A stretch of 10,048 nt of DNA from an uncultured Lachnospiraceae bacterium (GTDB taxonomy: Bacteria; Bacillota; Clostridia; Lachnospirales; Lachnospiraceae). The notes under the pieces were generated by a model, which was not told where the DNA came from, did no database searches, and saw only the letters and a list, made by a program, of their open reading frames with translations. This document shows, piece by piece, positions 1-7,106 of the stretch (position 1 is its first letter; each line of letters begins with the position of its first letter). The DNA lies in NCBI GenBank assembly GCA_902772565.1, contig CACYBJ010000100.1:1-10048 (forward strand), read 5' to 3'. Position numbers and translations under genes: made by a program.

Positions 1-865
1 GCCAGAGTTCTTTTTTCTTCTTCAGAAGTTCTTTTTCTCTTGATACTATACACAGCGATGATGAAACCACCATCATGATTCCGACATACTTACGCATGTA
101 CAGCGCCATCTGCTTCGGGCAGTTGGATGTATAGGCATCAATGAGAGCCCTGGTAACAAAAAGCTGCTGGTCGATACGTTTGATCATTATCTTTTCATTG
201 ACCGACTGATCTTCCCTGCCGATGAAATATCTGTACAGGTCGCAGTTGATATAGTACATTTCCTTAACATAAGGCATGGGCACAAAAACGAAAATATTAT
301 CAACGTAGAACATGTGCTCAGGAAGAACCACACCGCTTTTTATAAGAATATCGGTCCTGTAGAATACCGCATGCATCAGCAGATACTGATGCGGATTGGT
401 GTGACCGAACTCATCCCATCCAAAATACTTTTCAACCGGGAAGCAGTTGTCGAATTTCATTCTTCGTTTGTTTTTAACACCCACTTTGTCATAGACATAG
501 TTGGCGATAACAAGGTCCGGATAGTGGTTCTCGCTATTAAACCTGTCGAGAGCATCCATGAATTTGGCATATGCCTTCGGCGCCAGCCAGTCATCGCTGT
601 CAACCACTTTGAAATAGCGTCCGGATGCAACCGAAAGAGCTGAGTTGATAGCCCCTCCGTGACCTTTGTTTTCCTGGTGAACTGCCTTTACGATTTCCGG
701 ATAGGCAGATGCGTACTCATCCGCGATCCTGGCCGTATCGTCTGACGATCCGTCGTTTACTATTACAATTTCGACTCTGTCCCCGCCCACAAGCAGGCTC
801 TCTATGCATTTACGCATGTATTCCTGTGAGTTATAGCATGGAACAGCAAATGTAATGTCCTTCAA
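1..865 (-). CDS. Family 2 glycosyltransferase, 3' end cut by the window edge
   Basis: The 288 visible residues form a GT-A fold inverting glycosyltransferase that moves a sugar from a nucleotide-sugar donor, probably in cytoplasm-side assembly of a surface polysaccharide or glycolipid. Seen: N-terminal FAVPCYNSQEYM (6-17), donor-binding NDGSSDDT (37-44), KGHGGAIN (67-74), and the metal-binding DSDDW (89-93). A later IGREDQSVNE (215-224) carries the ED pair usually placed in the acceptor/catalytic-base region. No membrane segment is seen; the end is basic (KKKKEL). The start is TTG at 865: a TAA codon lies directly upstream in frame, and GGAGAG (873-878) sits 7 bases ahead. It follows the GH43 gene by 18 bp, so the two are very likely co-transcribed. 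Donor and acceptor cannot be told from sequence. The family call is firm. Confidence 0.93.
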   Translation of the reverse strand, partial: MKDITFAVPCYNSQEYMRKCIESLLVGGDRVEIVIVNDGSSDDTARIADEYASAYPEIVKAVHQENKGHGGAINSALSVASGRYFKVVDSDDWLAPKAYAKFMDALDRFNSENHYPDLVIANYVYDKVGVKNKRRMKFDNCFPVEKYFGWDEFGHTNPHQYLLMHAVFYRTDILIKSGVVLPEHMFYVDNIFVFVPMPYVKEMYYINCDLYRYFIGREDQSVNEKIMIKRIDQQLFVTRALIDAYTSNCPKQMALYMRKYVGIMMVVSSSLCIVSREKELLKKKKELW

Positions 866-872
866 TTAAGCA

Positions 873-878
873 CTCTCC
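873..878 (-). promoter_or_regulatory. Ribosome site fixing a TTG start for the glycosyltransferase
   Basis: On the minus strand GGAGAG lies 7 bases before TTG at 865. The codon before that TTG is TAA, and the GT-A fold begins within five residues of it, so no other start fits. The site lies between the GH43 stop (884-886) and the TTG. Confidence 0.75.
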
Positions 879-883
879 GCTTC

Positions 884-2401
884 TTAATATTCCTGTTTCC
901 AGTTGAAGTCGGTAAATTCCGCCCAAACACACTTACCGTCGGGGTTCTGTGCGTAAAGACCTCCAACCACACCCGTAAAGCCGCCGTTCACTTCCGAAGA
1001 AAGCATACGGGCTGTGGCAGTTCCCAGTTTAACTTCGCCAAAGTCGCCCTCGGCAAAGAATCTGTACTGCATGGCGTCGGATTCAGCCTTGAGTACAGCC
1101 TTTTTCTCAGAAAGAGGTACCTTTGCGACAACGGTCTTTAAATCGCCCTCACAAAGTCTTAAGCAGGCATATGCCTGTTCATCCTCGACGCTCAAAAACA
1201 GGTCAAAGTGAGCGTTCTCAAAAAGGTAGAATGTAAAGCCTGCTTCACCGTCCTCAACGGATACGGTGAATTTAAGCTTAGTATTAAACTGTGACTGCCT
1301 TACTCCGGCAAACGTCGGGGAAACGGTATCGTTAATCGTAATCCTCGACTGTCTGAGAAGTATTCTGTCCTCTTCAAATTTATAATTATCGAAATCAGGC
1401 TGCCTGAGAAAAAGAACTCTCAGCCTGTCTTCATAAAGAGTCTTTGTAGAAACGGAATAGTCCATAGGTTCCTGCTTTTTGCAGCAGTCTATCTGAACGC
1501 GCTCGCCCACGGATTTCTGCTGCTTAGATTTAAACCAACCGTTTTCCCACTCAACGGGAGTAATGTATACTTCCCTGCCGAGATGATGGAAAGGCGACCA
1601 CTCTCCGTTCTGTCTGAATCCGAGACAGATAATATAGTACTGACCGTCAGGTCCCTGAATCAGATCACCGTGACCGATAGCCTGGATCCTGTTAAGGTTT
1701 CCGCCCAGATCCCTGTTGGTAATAACCGGGTTGTCTGCATAGTCCTCGAAAGGACCGAAGGGGCTCTTTCCCCTGGCATATGTGATCATGTGTCCATACT
1801 CTGTGCCGCCCTCGGCTGCCATTATATAATAATAGTCGCCGATGTGATACAGATGCGGAGACTCTAAGTATCTGCCGCCGCTGCCGCTCCATATCGGAGT
1901 GCTCTTTGTCAGTTTCTCACCGGTCTTAATGTCTATTTCGCAGCAGAGTATGCATCCGTCTCCGTTTTCATCGGAACCGTTGCTTACAAAATAGGCCTTT
2001 CCGTTTTCGAAATGAAGGGACGGATCGATTCCCTCCTGATCCACGAAAATCGGTTCTGACCATTCTCCCCTGATGTCCGTGGTTGTTACATACAGATTCT
2101 TCTGATAGGTGTTGTTATTGGTTACCATGTAAAATACACCATCGTTATATCTGATGGTGGGCGCAAATACACCGCCGGAACTGTTTACTTCCTTAAGATC
2201 AATCTGACTCGGTCTTGTAAACACGTTGGCAACCTGTTTCCAGTTAACCAGATCATCGCTCTCGAATACCGGAACGCCGGGGAAATACTCGAAAGTACTG
2301 CAAACCAGGTAGTACTTTCCCTCGGCCTCACAAACACTGGGATCCGGATAAAACCCGCGTACTATGGGATTTACCACATTCCCCTCATATTTAATTGACA
2401 T
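884..2401 (-). CDS. Intracellular glycoside hydrolase family 43, beta-xylosidase/arabinofuranosidase type
   Basis: At 505 residues this is the usual length for two-domain GH43 enzymes of XynB type. The five-bladed propeller (about 10-300) carries the triad: base D20 in FYPDPS, pKa modulator D126 in GIDPS, and acid E180 in YLESPH; GHGDLIQGPDG (243-253) and HHLGREVYITPVEW (272-285) are further family signatures. Residues 310-505 are the beta-sandwich domain that closes the active site. There is no signal peptide, so it should act in the cytoplasm on imported xylo- or arabino-oligosaccharides. ATG at 2401 has GGAGAGG just upstream. It begins a minus-strand unit with the glycosyltransferase 18 bp downstream and no sugar transporter or other hydrolase nearby. 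Xylosidase against arabinofuranosidase activity cannot be decided here. Confidence 0.94.
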   Translation of the reverse strand: MSIKYEGNVVNPIVRGFYPDPSVCEAEGKYYLVCSTFEYFPGVPVFESDDLVNWKQVANVFTRPSQIDLKEVNSSGGVFAPTIRYNDGVFYMVTNNNTYQKNLYVTTTDIRGEWSEPIFVDQEGIDPSLHFENGKAYFVSNGSDENGDGCILCCEIDIKTGEKLTKSTPIWSGSGGRYLESPHLYHIGDYYYIMAAEGGTEYGHMITYARGKSPFGPFEDYADNPVITNRDLGGNLNRIQAIGHGDLIQGPDGQYYIICLGFRQNGEWSPFHHLGREVYITPVEWENGWFKSKQQKSVGERVQIDCCKKQEPMDYSVSTKTLYEDRLRVLFLRQPDFDNYKFEEDRILLRQSRITINDTVSPTFAGVRQSQFNTKLKFTVSVEDGEAGFTFYLFENAHFDLFLSVEDEQAYACLRLCEGDLKTVVAKVPLSEKKAVLKAESDAMQYRFFAEGDFGEVKLGTATARMLSSEVNGGFTGVVGGLYAQNPDGKCVWAEFTDFNWKQEY

Positions 2402-2413
2402 ATACCTCTCCTC

Positions 2414-2428
2414 GTCGCCTGCTGCGAC
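2414..2428 (-). promoter_or_regulatory. Leader hairpin just upstream of the GH43 ribosome site
   Basis: A perfect 5-bp inverted repeat GTCGC/GCGAC with a 5-base loop (AGCAG in the transcript) ends three bases before the GGAGAGG ribosome site (2405-2411). It has no U-tract, so it is not an intrinsic terminator. It may be an mRNA-stabilising stem or affect ribosome access; that role is inferred only. Confidence 0.4.
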
Positions 2429-2453
2429 TTTACATATAATTCTAAAAAGTTTT

Positions 2454-2463
2454 GCCCGTGGGC
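2454..2463. repeat. Short GC palindrome in the GH43 leader
   Basis: GCCC-GT-GGGC stands out in an AT-rich gap and lies about 12-21 bases after the predicted GH43 transcription start, a usual place for a repressor operator. At 10 bp it could be chance, and no regulator gene is in view. Confidence 0.3.
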
Positions 2464-2481
2464 TGTTTTTTCACAAGTTAC

Positions 2482-2509
2482 ATTTTATCATAATATAGGA
2501 TTATTCCAA
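2482..2509 (-). promoter_or_regulatory. Candidate promoter for the GH43-glycosyltransferase unit
   Basis: On the minus strand, -35 TTGGAA (2504-2509), a 16-base spacer and -10 TAAAAT (2482-2487), with a TG one base ahead of the -10 (extended -10). The start would fall near 2475, giving a leader of about 74 bases that holds the palindrome and the hairpin. No catabolite-response element is seen beside it. Confidence 0.5.
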
Positions 2510-2552
2510 CTGCATATTTATTAAAATTACATTAATTATCTCTTTATTTATC

Positions 2553-2582
2553 TTATCCCGTGTGATAAAACAATGATAATAT
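2553..2582 (+). promoter_or_regulatory. Candidate promoter for the pyridoxal kinase gene
   Basis: TTATCC (2553-2558), 18-base spacer, then TAATAT (2577-2582) preceded by TGA, an extended -10. A second possible -10 is TAGAAT at 2603-2608, after a small dyad CACT-TC-AGTG (2590-2599). The dyad TTATC-N6-GATAA (2553-2568) overlaps the -35 and could be an operator. The sequence does not decide between the two -10 boxes. Confidence 0.35.
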
Positions 2583-2672
2583 GCCACAGCACTTCAGTGT
2601 GTTAGAATACAAACTGTCAAATAAAGAGAAAGGATACGGTCCGGACTGTTTAGTTCGTACCAAGGAAAAACC

Positions 2673-3494
2673 ATGAGTAAAAAAATAGTTACCGTACAGG
2701 ATATTTCATGCTACGGACAGTGTTCCATCACAGTTGCTCTCCCCGTACTTTCCGCATTCGGAGTCGAGACTGCAATTCTTCCCTCAGCAATACTCAGCAC
2801 CCACACCGGCGGATTCACCGGCTTTACGGTGCATGACCTTACGGAAGAGATGCCGGGGATCGTAAACCACTGGATCAGGGAAGGAATTAAGTTTGATGCC
2901 ATCTACACCGGATACATCGGTGACACAAGGCAGTTCGATATAATTAACGATGCCAGGAAAACCTTACTTAACGACAGAGGTCTTTTGATCGTGGACCCTG
3001 CCATGGCAGACTGGGGCAAGCTTTACTCTGCCCTTGACGAAACCATAGTTGAAGGCATGAAAAAAATCGTCCGCACCGCAGATGTCATTCTTCCTAACCT
3101 TACGGAAGCCGCATTTCTTACCGGACGCGATTATATAGAGCGTCCAAACAAAGAACAGGTCCGCGAAATTATTGCAGATCTTTCCGCCATGGGTCCGGAC
3201 ACTGTTATTCTTACAGGCGTTTCCTACGAAGAAAATAAAATCGGCGCTGCCGCATATTGCAGAAGCACCGATACCTATCATGAATATTTTACAGAAAGAG
3301 TTCCGAAGAACTATCATGGCACGGGAGATGTGTTCTCCAGCGTAGCCGTAGCCGATATTGTCAACGGAAAATCCATAGACGAGTCCCTTAAGGATGCCTG
3401 TGAATTTACCGTAAAGTGCATCAAAAACACTTTAGGCGACCCGAATCACGATTACGGAGTTAAATTCGAATCAGTCATCGCCGAGAAGAAATAA
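2673..3494 (+). CDS. pdxK: Pyridoxal/pyridoxamine kinase (PdxK/PdxY type)
   Basis: A 273-residue ribokinase-like enzyme that phosphorylates the 5'-hydroxyl of pyridoxal, pyridoxine or pyridoxamine with ATP in B6 salvage; soluble. Seen: VQDISCYGQCS (8-18) at the N-terminal vitamin-binding strand, SAILSTHTGGFTG (38-50), VDPAMADWG (107-115), PNLTEAAFLTG (141-151, the metal/ATP-side motif of PdxY kinases), and HGTGDVFSS (215-223), which forms the anion hole with catalytic D219. The ATG has AAGGA at 2662-2666, six bases upstream. It is the only complete plus-strand gene here and seems to be transcribed alone; its stop is 3 bp from that of gtrA on the other strand. Close relatives include hydroxymethylpyrimidine kinases, but the ISCYGQ and HGTGD pattern favours the B6 kinase. 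The symbol could equally be pdxY. Confidence 0.92.
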   Translation: MSKKIVTVQDISCYGQCSITVALPVLSAFGVETAILPSAILSTHTGGFTGFTVHDLTEEMPGIVNHWIREGIKFDAIYTGYIGDTRQFDIINDARKTLLNDRGLLIVDPAMADWGKLYSALDETIVEGMKKIVRTADVILPNLTEAAFLTGRDYIERPNKEQVREIIADLSAMGPDTVILTGVSYEENKIGAAAYCRSTDTYHEYFTERVPKNYHGTGDVFSSVAVADIVNGKSIDESLKDACEFTVKCIKNTLGDPNHDYGVKFESVIAEKK

Positions 3495-3497
3495 CTG

Positions 3498-3989
3498 TCA
3501 TTCCTCATTTGCAAAACTGTTTTTATCCGTGTTTGTTTCGGATTTAAAAACAAAGAATTTGCTGATGATGTAATTAAGTATCACAACCAGAACAGCAACT
3601 AAAATCTTTGCTATCCACTGGCCGTCCAGGAAATACTTTCCGCGTATAAGATTCAGGGTTATGCCTGACTTAAATACGTAGGCCAGAGGGGTGGGAAGAA
3701 GAATTTCAAAGGCTCCCGAGAAGATGCGGCCGCACACAAATTTGACCGCCTCCGAAAGGAGCTTTTTCTTTTCCCAGACTTTACTGTTAAATACAAATGC
3801 CTTGTTGGTAAAAAAGGCAAATGCCACCGCTGCCGTCCAGGATACGGCATTGGCCAGAGTATATCCGAGAGAGTTTGCGGTTAAGCCTGATTTTTTAAAA
3901 AAGTAAAATACAGTAAAATTAACAAGGGATGTCAACACCCCGAAAAAGATATATGACATCCCCTGCTTAATTCGATCTTTGTTATTCAT
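3498..3989 (-). CDS. GtrA-family four-helix membrane protein
   Basis: A 163-residue integral membrane protein of the GtrA/DPMS family, thought to help move polyprenyl-phosphate-linked sugars across the membrane for teichoic acid or polysaccharide modification. Four hydrophobic segments lie at about 11-31, 42-61, 84-106 and 124-147. The half-repeat signature appears twice: TNKAFVF (61-67) and SKFFVF (143-148), each ending a helix pair. I chose ATG at 3989, giving ten polar residues before helix 1 and a gap of 11 bp after the Nudix stop. ATG at 4025 would add 12 residues (MDSAGILITGID), not typical for the family, and overlap the Nudix gene by 25 bp. Neither start has a good ribosome site. Its partner glycosyltransferase is not in the same unit; the GT2 gene at the left edge is not of GtrB type. 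Confidence 0.85.
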   Translation of the reverse strand: MNNKDRIKQGMSYIFFGVLTSLVNFTVFYFFKKSGLTANSLGYTLANAVSWTAAVAFAFFTNKAFVFNSKVWEKKKLLSEAVKFVCGRIFSGAFEILLPTPLAYVFKSGITLNLIRGKYFLDGQWIAKILVAVLVVILNYIISKFFVFKSETNTDKNSFANEE

Positions 3990-3995
3990 ATCGAT

Positions 3996-4016
3996 GCCGG
4001 TTATGAGGATACCGGC
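3996..4016 (-). promoter_or_regulatory. Hairpin spanning the Nudix stop codon and the gtrA start region
   Basis: A perfect 6-bp inverted repeat GCCGGT/ACCGGC flanks a 9-base loop; the transcript loop reads AUCCUCAUA and contains CCUC, complementary to a Shine-Dalgarno core. It overlaps the last Nudix codons and stop and ends 6 bases before ATG 3989. No U-tract follows, so it is not a terminator. A role in translational coupling of gtrA is inferred. Confidence 0.4.
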
Positions 4017-4453
4017 GGAATCCATAAATTAGATTTTTTCATCTTTATGTACTCTTCGTAGGCCTTTTCGAGAATCGCTCTCTCATTGCTGAATTTCAAA
4101 AGATGATAGGCTTCGTGATACTTATAGAATCCCGAATCAGTAAAAAATTCTTCTTTCTGTGGCTTAGTATAATAACTGTCGGCCATCATTAAATACCAAT
4201 GAACATTCTTAACCACTGTATCATGAGGAATCGAGAACGTGTAATTGCTGGTTCCGATAAACTTCATGATTCTTGTACTGGCACCGCTCTCTTCCTTAAC
4301 TTCCCTAAGCGCGGTTTCCGGGAATTCTTCGCCGTCTTCGACGGTCCCCTTCGGCAGGACCCATCCTTCATAACGGTTCTTATAATTCTTATACAGCAGC
4401 AGAATCTTGCCTCTGAATATAACTACACCGCCACAACTAGTAGCTTCGACCAT
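4001..4453 (-). CDS. Nudix hydrolase
   Basis: A 150-residue soluble metal-dependent pyrophosphohydrolase. The Nudix box is complete at 36-58: G36, E42, then REVKEESG (50-57), with the glutamates that hold Mg2+; just before it, WVLPKG (31-36) is the usual lead-in. N-terminal CGGVVIFRGKILLLYK (7-22) is the first beta hairpin. Size and the W-x-L-P-K-G context resemble Ap4A hydrolases and related housecleaning enzymes, but the substrate is not visible. ATG at 4453 has GGAGG (4460-4464) six bases upstream, the best ribosome site in the window. It follows the U32 gene by 93 bp, has its own promoter, and leads directly into gtrA. The C-terminus (NLWIPPVSS) is encoded in the hairpin described at 3996-4016. 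Confidence 0.93.
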   Translation of the reverse strand: MVEATSCGGVVIFRGKILLLYKNYKNRYEGWVLPKGTVEDGEEFPETALREVKEESGASTRIMKFIGTSNYTFSIPHDTVVKNVHWYLMMADSYYTKPQKEEFFTDSGFYKYHEAYHLLKFSNERAILEKAYEEYIKMKKSNLWIPPVSS

Positions 4454-4492
4454 TGCTTACCTCCATGGTGTAGTGAATGTTAAATCTTAAAA

Positions 4493-4521
4493 AGTATACC
4501 ATCCGTCGGAGGAAATTACAA
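4493..4521 (-). promoter_or_regulatory. Strong vegetative promoter for the Nudix-gtrA pair
   Basis: On the minus strand: -35 TTGTAA (4516-4521), an exact 17-base spacer, -10 TATACT (4493-4498), with TGG before the -10 (extended). The start would be near 4486, a leader of about 33 bases. The spacer contains the dyad TCCG-A-CGGA (4502-4510). It lies 25 bp beyond the U32 stop with no terminator before it, so read-through from upstream is also possible. Confidence 0.7.
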
Positions 4522-4546
4522 GGGGCACGAAAAATGCTGTATCAAA

Positions 4547-7066
4547 CTACTGAATTCCTTTGTAGAAATGACCGAAGTTCGAAGACGAAATACTGCCTCC
4601 CGAAAGCACGGAAGCAACCTCCGCCGGCGACTCATCCGTAAAGGAATAAATAACTATGTCGGGAGCTGTTTTCTTCAATGTTTCCGCTTCTCTTTCGCCT
4701 CTTAGATCAAGACGCGCACAGTCGTAGATCAGGCTGCAGGCATCTGCCGGAAAGTCGTACATAGGGAACTTCCTTCCGTCCTCGGTTTTAAGAAAATAGA
4801 ATTCGTCCTTTGCATCTTTTCCCAGGGTCTTTTTTACCGACTGGGCGGATACCATCAGTTCCGTACGTCCGTAAACCATAAGAGCGGTTTTGGCAGCACC
4901 GGCTTTTCGTATGTTGTTCGTAAGTGCCGTCAATTCTTCCGCTGTCAGTTCACTGCTGAGAACTACCGCACAGGCCCCTGCTTCGGCATATGCCGCAGCT
5001 GCCTCGGCATTCATGGTATAGAGGTTGGAATCGTTTATTATCCTTTCGCCTGCATCCGCAAATTCATAGGCAGACAGTCCGGAAGCATAGTATCCGGCTA
5101 TACTAACTCCGGCTTCCTTTAAGGACCGGATACGCTCTTTTAAAAGGCTCTTTGCCCTATTGTCGGAATTTACCGAAGAGCCCACACGCATGATTCTGAG
5201 ATAGACCGGCAGGTCATTTAGCAGTTCCTGTAAATCTTTACTCTCTGTCAGTTCCGCAAAGGCGGGGGTCATGGTATCGATCACTACGGCAGATGCGATA
5301 CCTTCCTTAACGACTGCCATAAGCTGAGCGGCGCTAAAGACTTTCACATGGATTTCCGGAGTCTGAATTTTTTTCTCCTTTGATATCTTAGCTTGCGGTA
5401 AATCCGAATCCGTTTTCAAGCGATTTTCACCTGAACTTTTCGCTTCCGCAACATATTCGTCATAGTTCTTTCCGGGTTTTCTTCTGAAATCACTCAGAAT
5501 ATTCTTTTCAATTTCGTCAAGAGCTTCTCTCCTAAGGGCACCGAGACTGCTCTTTGGAATAAAACACGAGCCGCTTAAGGTAATATCAAGGTTCGAAAAC
5601 TCAAAGCCCGATCCGGCGCTTCTTGCAAGTTTCTTTTTTATGTCTTCTTCCGTTGCCGGGGCAGATTTGGCAGTTTCCGCAACACCGGCCGTCACATAGG
5701 CTTCGTAGTGCCTGTCGGTTATGGCATTTGCCGAAGAAGTTTCAACATGCAGATACAGAGGCTCTCCCGGAGCGGCAACAAACTCTCCGGCAACCTTTAC
5801 CGGATCCTCTGCCGAAACATATTCCCGGTTTAATTCCGAGAGTATCTTTTCGTTTCTGAGACGGTATACATCTACCTTTTTGCCCTCGGTACGTCTGTTA
5901 TCGGATGGCTGATTGGCCTTAAATACAAGTTCACACTTTCCTGCTTTTTTATTTCCCGCAGAAGAAAGAGCCCCTTCTTCAAAATCCTCTCCCAAAGTAT
6001 AGGAGTACCAGGAGGATATCAGATCGGACCTGATTTCAAGCACATCGCCTTTGTTAAGTTTAACCGTGGGAGTAAGGCTTGCACGGCCGCCGGTAATAAG
6101 CGCCTGCCCCACAAATACGCCTTCGTGATTGGGGCGGTTTACATACATCATCTGCTTGCCGGGCTTTGTAAAGGCATAGCCGGCCGAAAAACCGCCGCGG
6201 TTAAACAGGTCCATAAGGCCTGTGCGGACATCCGTCCACTGTGCGGAATGCTTTTTTACATAATCATAAAATCCGTCACGTCCCCTTTCTTCATAAAGGG
6301 CTCGGGCATTGTAATAGGCTCGGGTCACGCCTGCGGCATACTCAGGGGACTTCATCCTGCCTTCGATCTTAAAGGAATCCACTCCTGCTTCGCAAAAATC
6401 AGCAAGCCGGTCTATTGTGCAGATATCTTTAGGACTGAGCAGATACCCCGTGCTTCCCAGAGACTCGTACTTTCTTCGGCAGGGCTGGGCGCATCTGCCG
6501 CGGTTGCCGCTTCTGTCGCCGCACATGGATGAAAACAGGCACTGTCCCGAATAACAGTAGCAAAGAGCACCGTGGATAAACACTTCTATCTCCCGGCCGC
6601 TTTCCTGTTTAAGCTTCTTAATACCCTCAAGGTCAAGTTCACGGGCGGGAACGATTCGCGTCACTCTGTCGCTCATGACTTTAAGCTCCGAGGCATCGGT
6701 AATGCTCATCTGGGTACTGAGATGAATGGGAAGTGCGGGAAAACACTTTTCGATCACTCGCATGGCACCGAAATCCTGCACCAAAACCGCATCAAGCCCT
6801 GCTTCGTAAAGAGGCGCAAGGAAATCCGGCAGTTCTTTGATTTCATCTTCCTTTACCAGAGTGTTCACGGTAAGATACAGCCGTTTGCCCCGAAGATGCG
6901 CATAGTCAATGGCGCGGATCAGGTCTTCTTCCTCAGGGTTTTTGGCATATGCCCTGGCTCCGAATTTCACACCGCCCATGTATACCGCATCGGCACCTGC
7001 TTTAAAAGAAGCCTGCAGACTCGCCATTGAGCCTGCAGGCGCTAAGATTTCTGTTTTATGTTTCAA
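4547..7066 (-). CDS. U32 family 'peptidase' with DUF3656, probable RNA-hydroxylation protein
   Basis: An 839-residue cytoplasmic protein. The N-terminal half begins EILAPAGS (6-13) and carries the U32 signature region 161-199: E161, HGALCYCYSGQC (165-176), C182, and RCAQPC (191-196), then SPKDIC (211-216) and FKIEGRMKSPEY (232-243). DUF3656 covers about 380-530. Residues 570-839 look like a second, degenerate barrel half with few cysteines (699, 777, 783). Members of this family such as E. coli RlhA and TrhP act in tRNA or rRNA hydroxylation, and relatives (UbiU/UbiV) bind Fe-S through such cysteines; that role is inferred here and proteolysis is doubtful. The start is TTG at 7066, chosen because AAGGTGA lies just upstream and the conserved EILAPAGS follows at once; there is no nearby ATG. 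It lies 40 bp after zapA in the ruvAB series. Confidence 0.9.
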   Translation of the reverse strand: MKHKTEILAPAGSMASLQASFKAGADAVYMGGVKFGARAYAKNPEEEDLIRAIDYAHLRGKRLYLTVNTLVKEDEIKELPDFLAPLYEAGLDAVLVQDFGAMRVIEKCFPALPIHLSTQMSITDASELKVMSDRVTRIVPARELDLEGIKKLKQESGREIEVFIHGALCYCYSGQCLFSSMCGDRSGNRGRCAQPCRRKYESLGSTGYLLSPKDICTIDRLADFCEAGVDSFKIEGRMKSPEYAAGVTRAYYNARALYEERGRDGFYDYVKKHSAQWTDVRTGLMDLFNRGGFSAGYAFTKPGKQMMYVNRPNHEGVFVGQALITGGRASLTPTVKLNKGDVLEIRSDLISSWYSYTLGEDFEEGALSSAGNKKAGKCELVFKANQPSDNRRTEGKKVDVYRLRNEKILSELNREYVSAEDPVKVAGEFVAAPGEPLYLHVETSSANAITDRHYEAYVTAGVAETAKSAPATEEDIKKKLARSAGSGFEFSNLDITLSGSCFIPKSSLGALRREALDEIEKNILSDFRRKPGKNYDEYVAEAKSSGENRLKTDSDLPQAKISKEKKIQTPEIHVKVFSAAQLMAVVKEGIASAVVIDTMTPAFAELTESKDLQELLNDLPVYLRIMRVGSSVNSDNRAKSLLKERIRSLKEAGVSIAGYYASGLSAYEFADAGERIINDSNLYTMNAEAAAAYAEAGACAVVLSSELTAEELTALTNNIRKAGAAKTALMVYGRTELMVSAQSVKKTLGKDAKDEFYFLKTEDGRKFPMYDFPADACSLIYDCARLDLRGEREAETLKKTAPDIVIYSFTDESPAEVASVLSGGSISSSNFGHFYKGIQ

Positions 7067-7106
7067 GAAATCACCTTTCTGCCCGTTATTATGGGCAAGT
7101 AAGATA

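Noticed and set aside
314..643. Plus-strand 109-codon frame at the left end
   Set aside because: The minus strand codes a continuous glycosyltransferase with all motifs through this stretch.
2446..2473. Intrinsic terminator at GCCC-GT-GGGC followed by a T-run
   Set aside because: The loop would be two bases, and on the strand with the T-run there is no gene upstream to terminate.
2402..2672. Catabolite-response element controlling GH43
   Set aside because: No sequence close to the cre consensus was found on either strand of the gap.
6125..7030. Plus-strand open frames of 135 and 152 codons opposite the U32 gene
   Set aside because: They lie wholly within a well-supported gene on the other strand, have no ribosome site or recognisable domain, and read as mirror frames.
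7079..7098. TGCCC-N8-GGGCA hairpin between zapA and the U32 gene as a terminator
   Set aside because: Stem is only 5 bp and is followed by the ribosome site, not a U-tract; at most it is a processing or stability stem.
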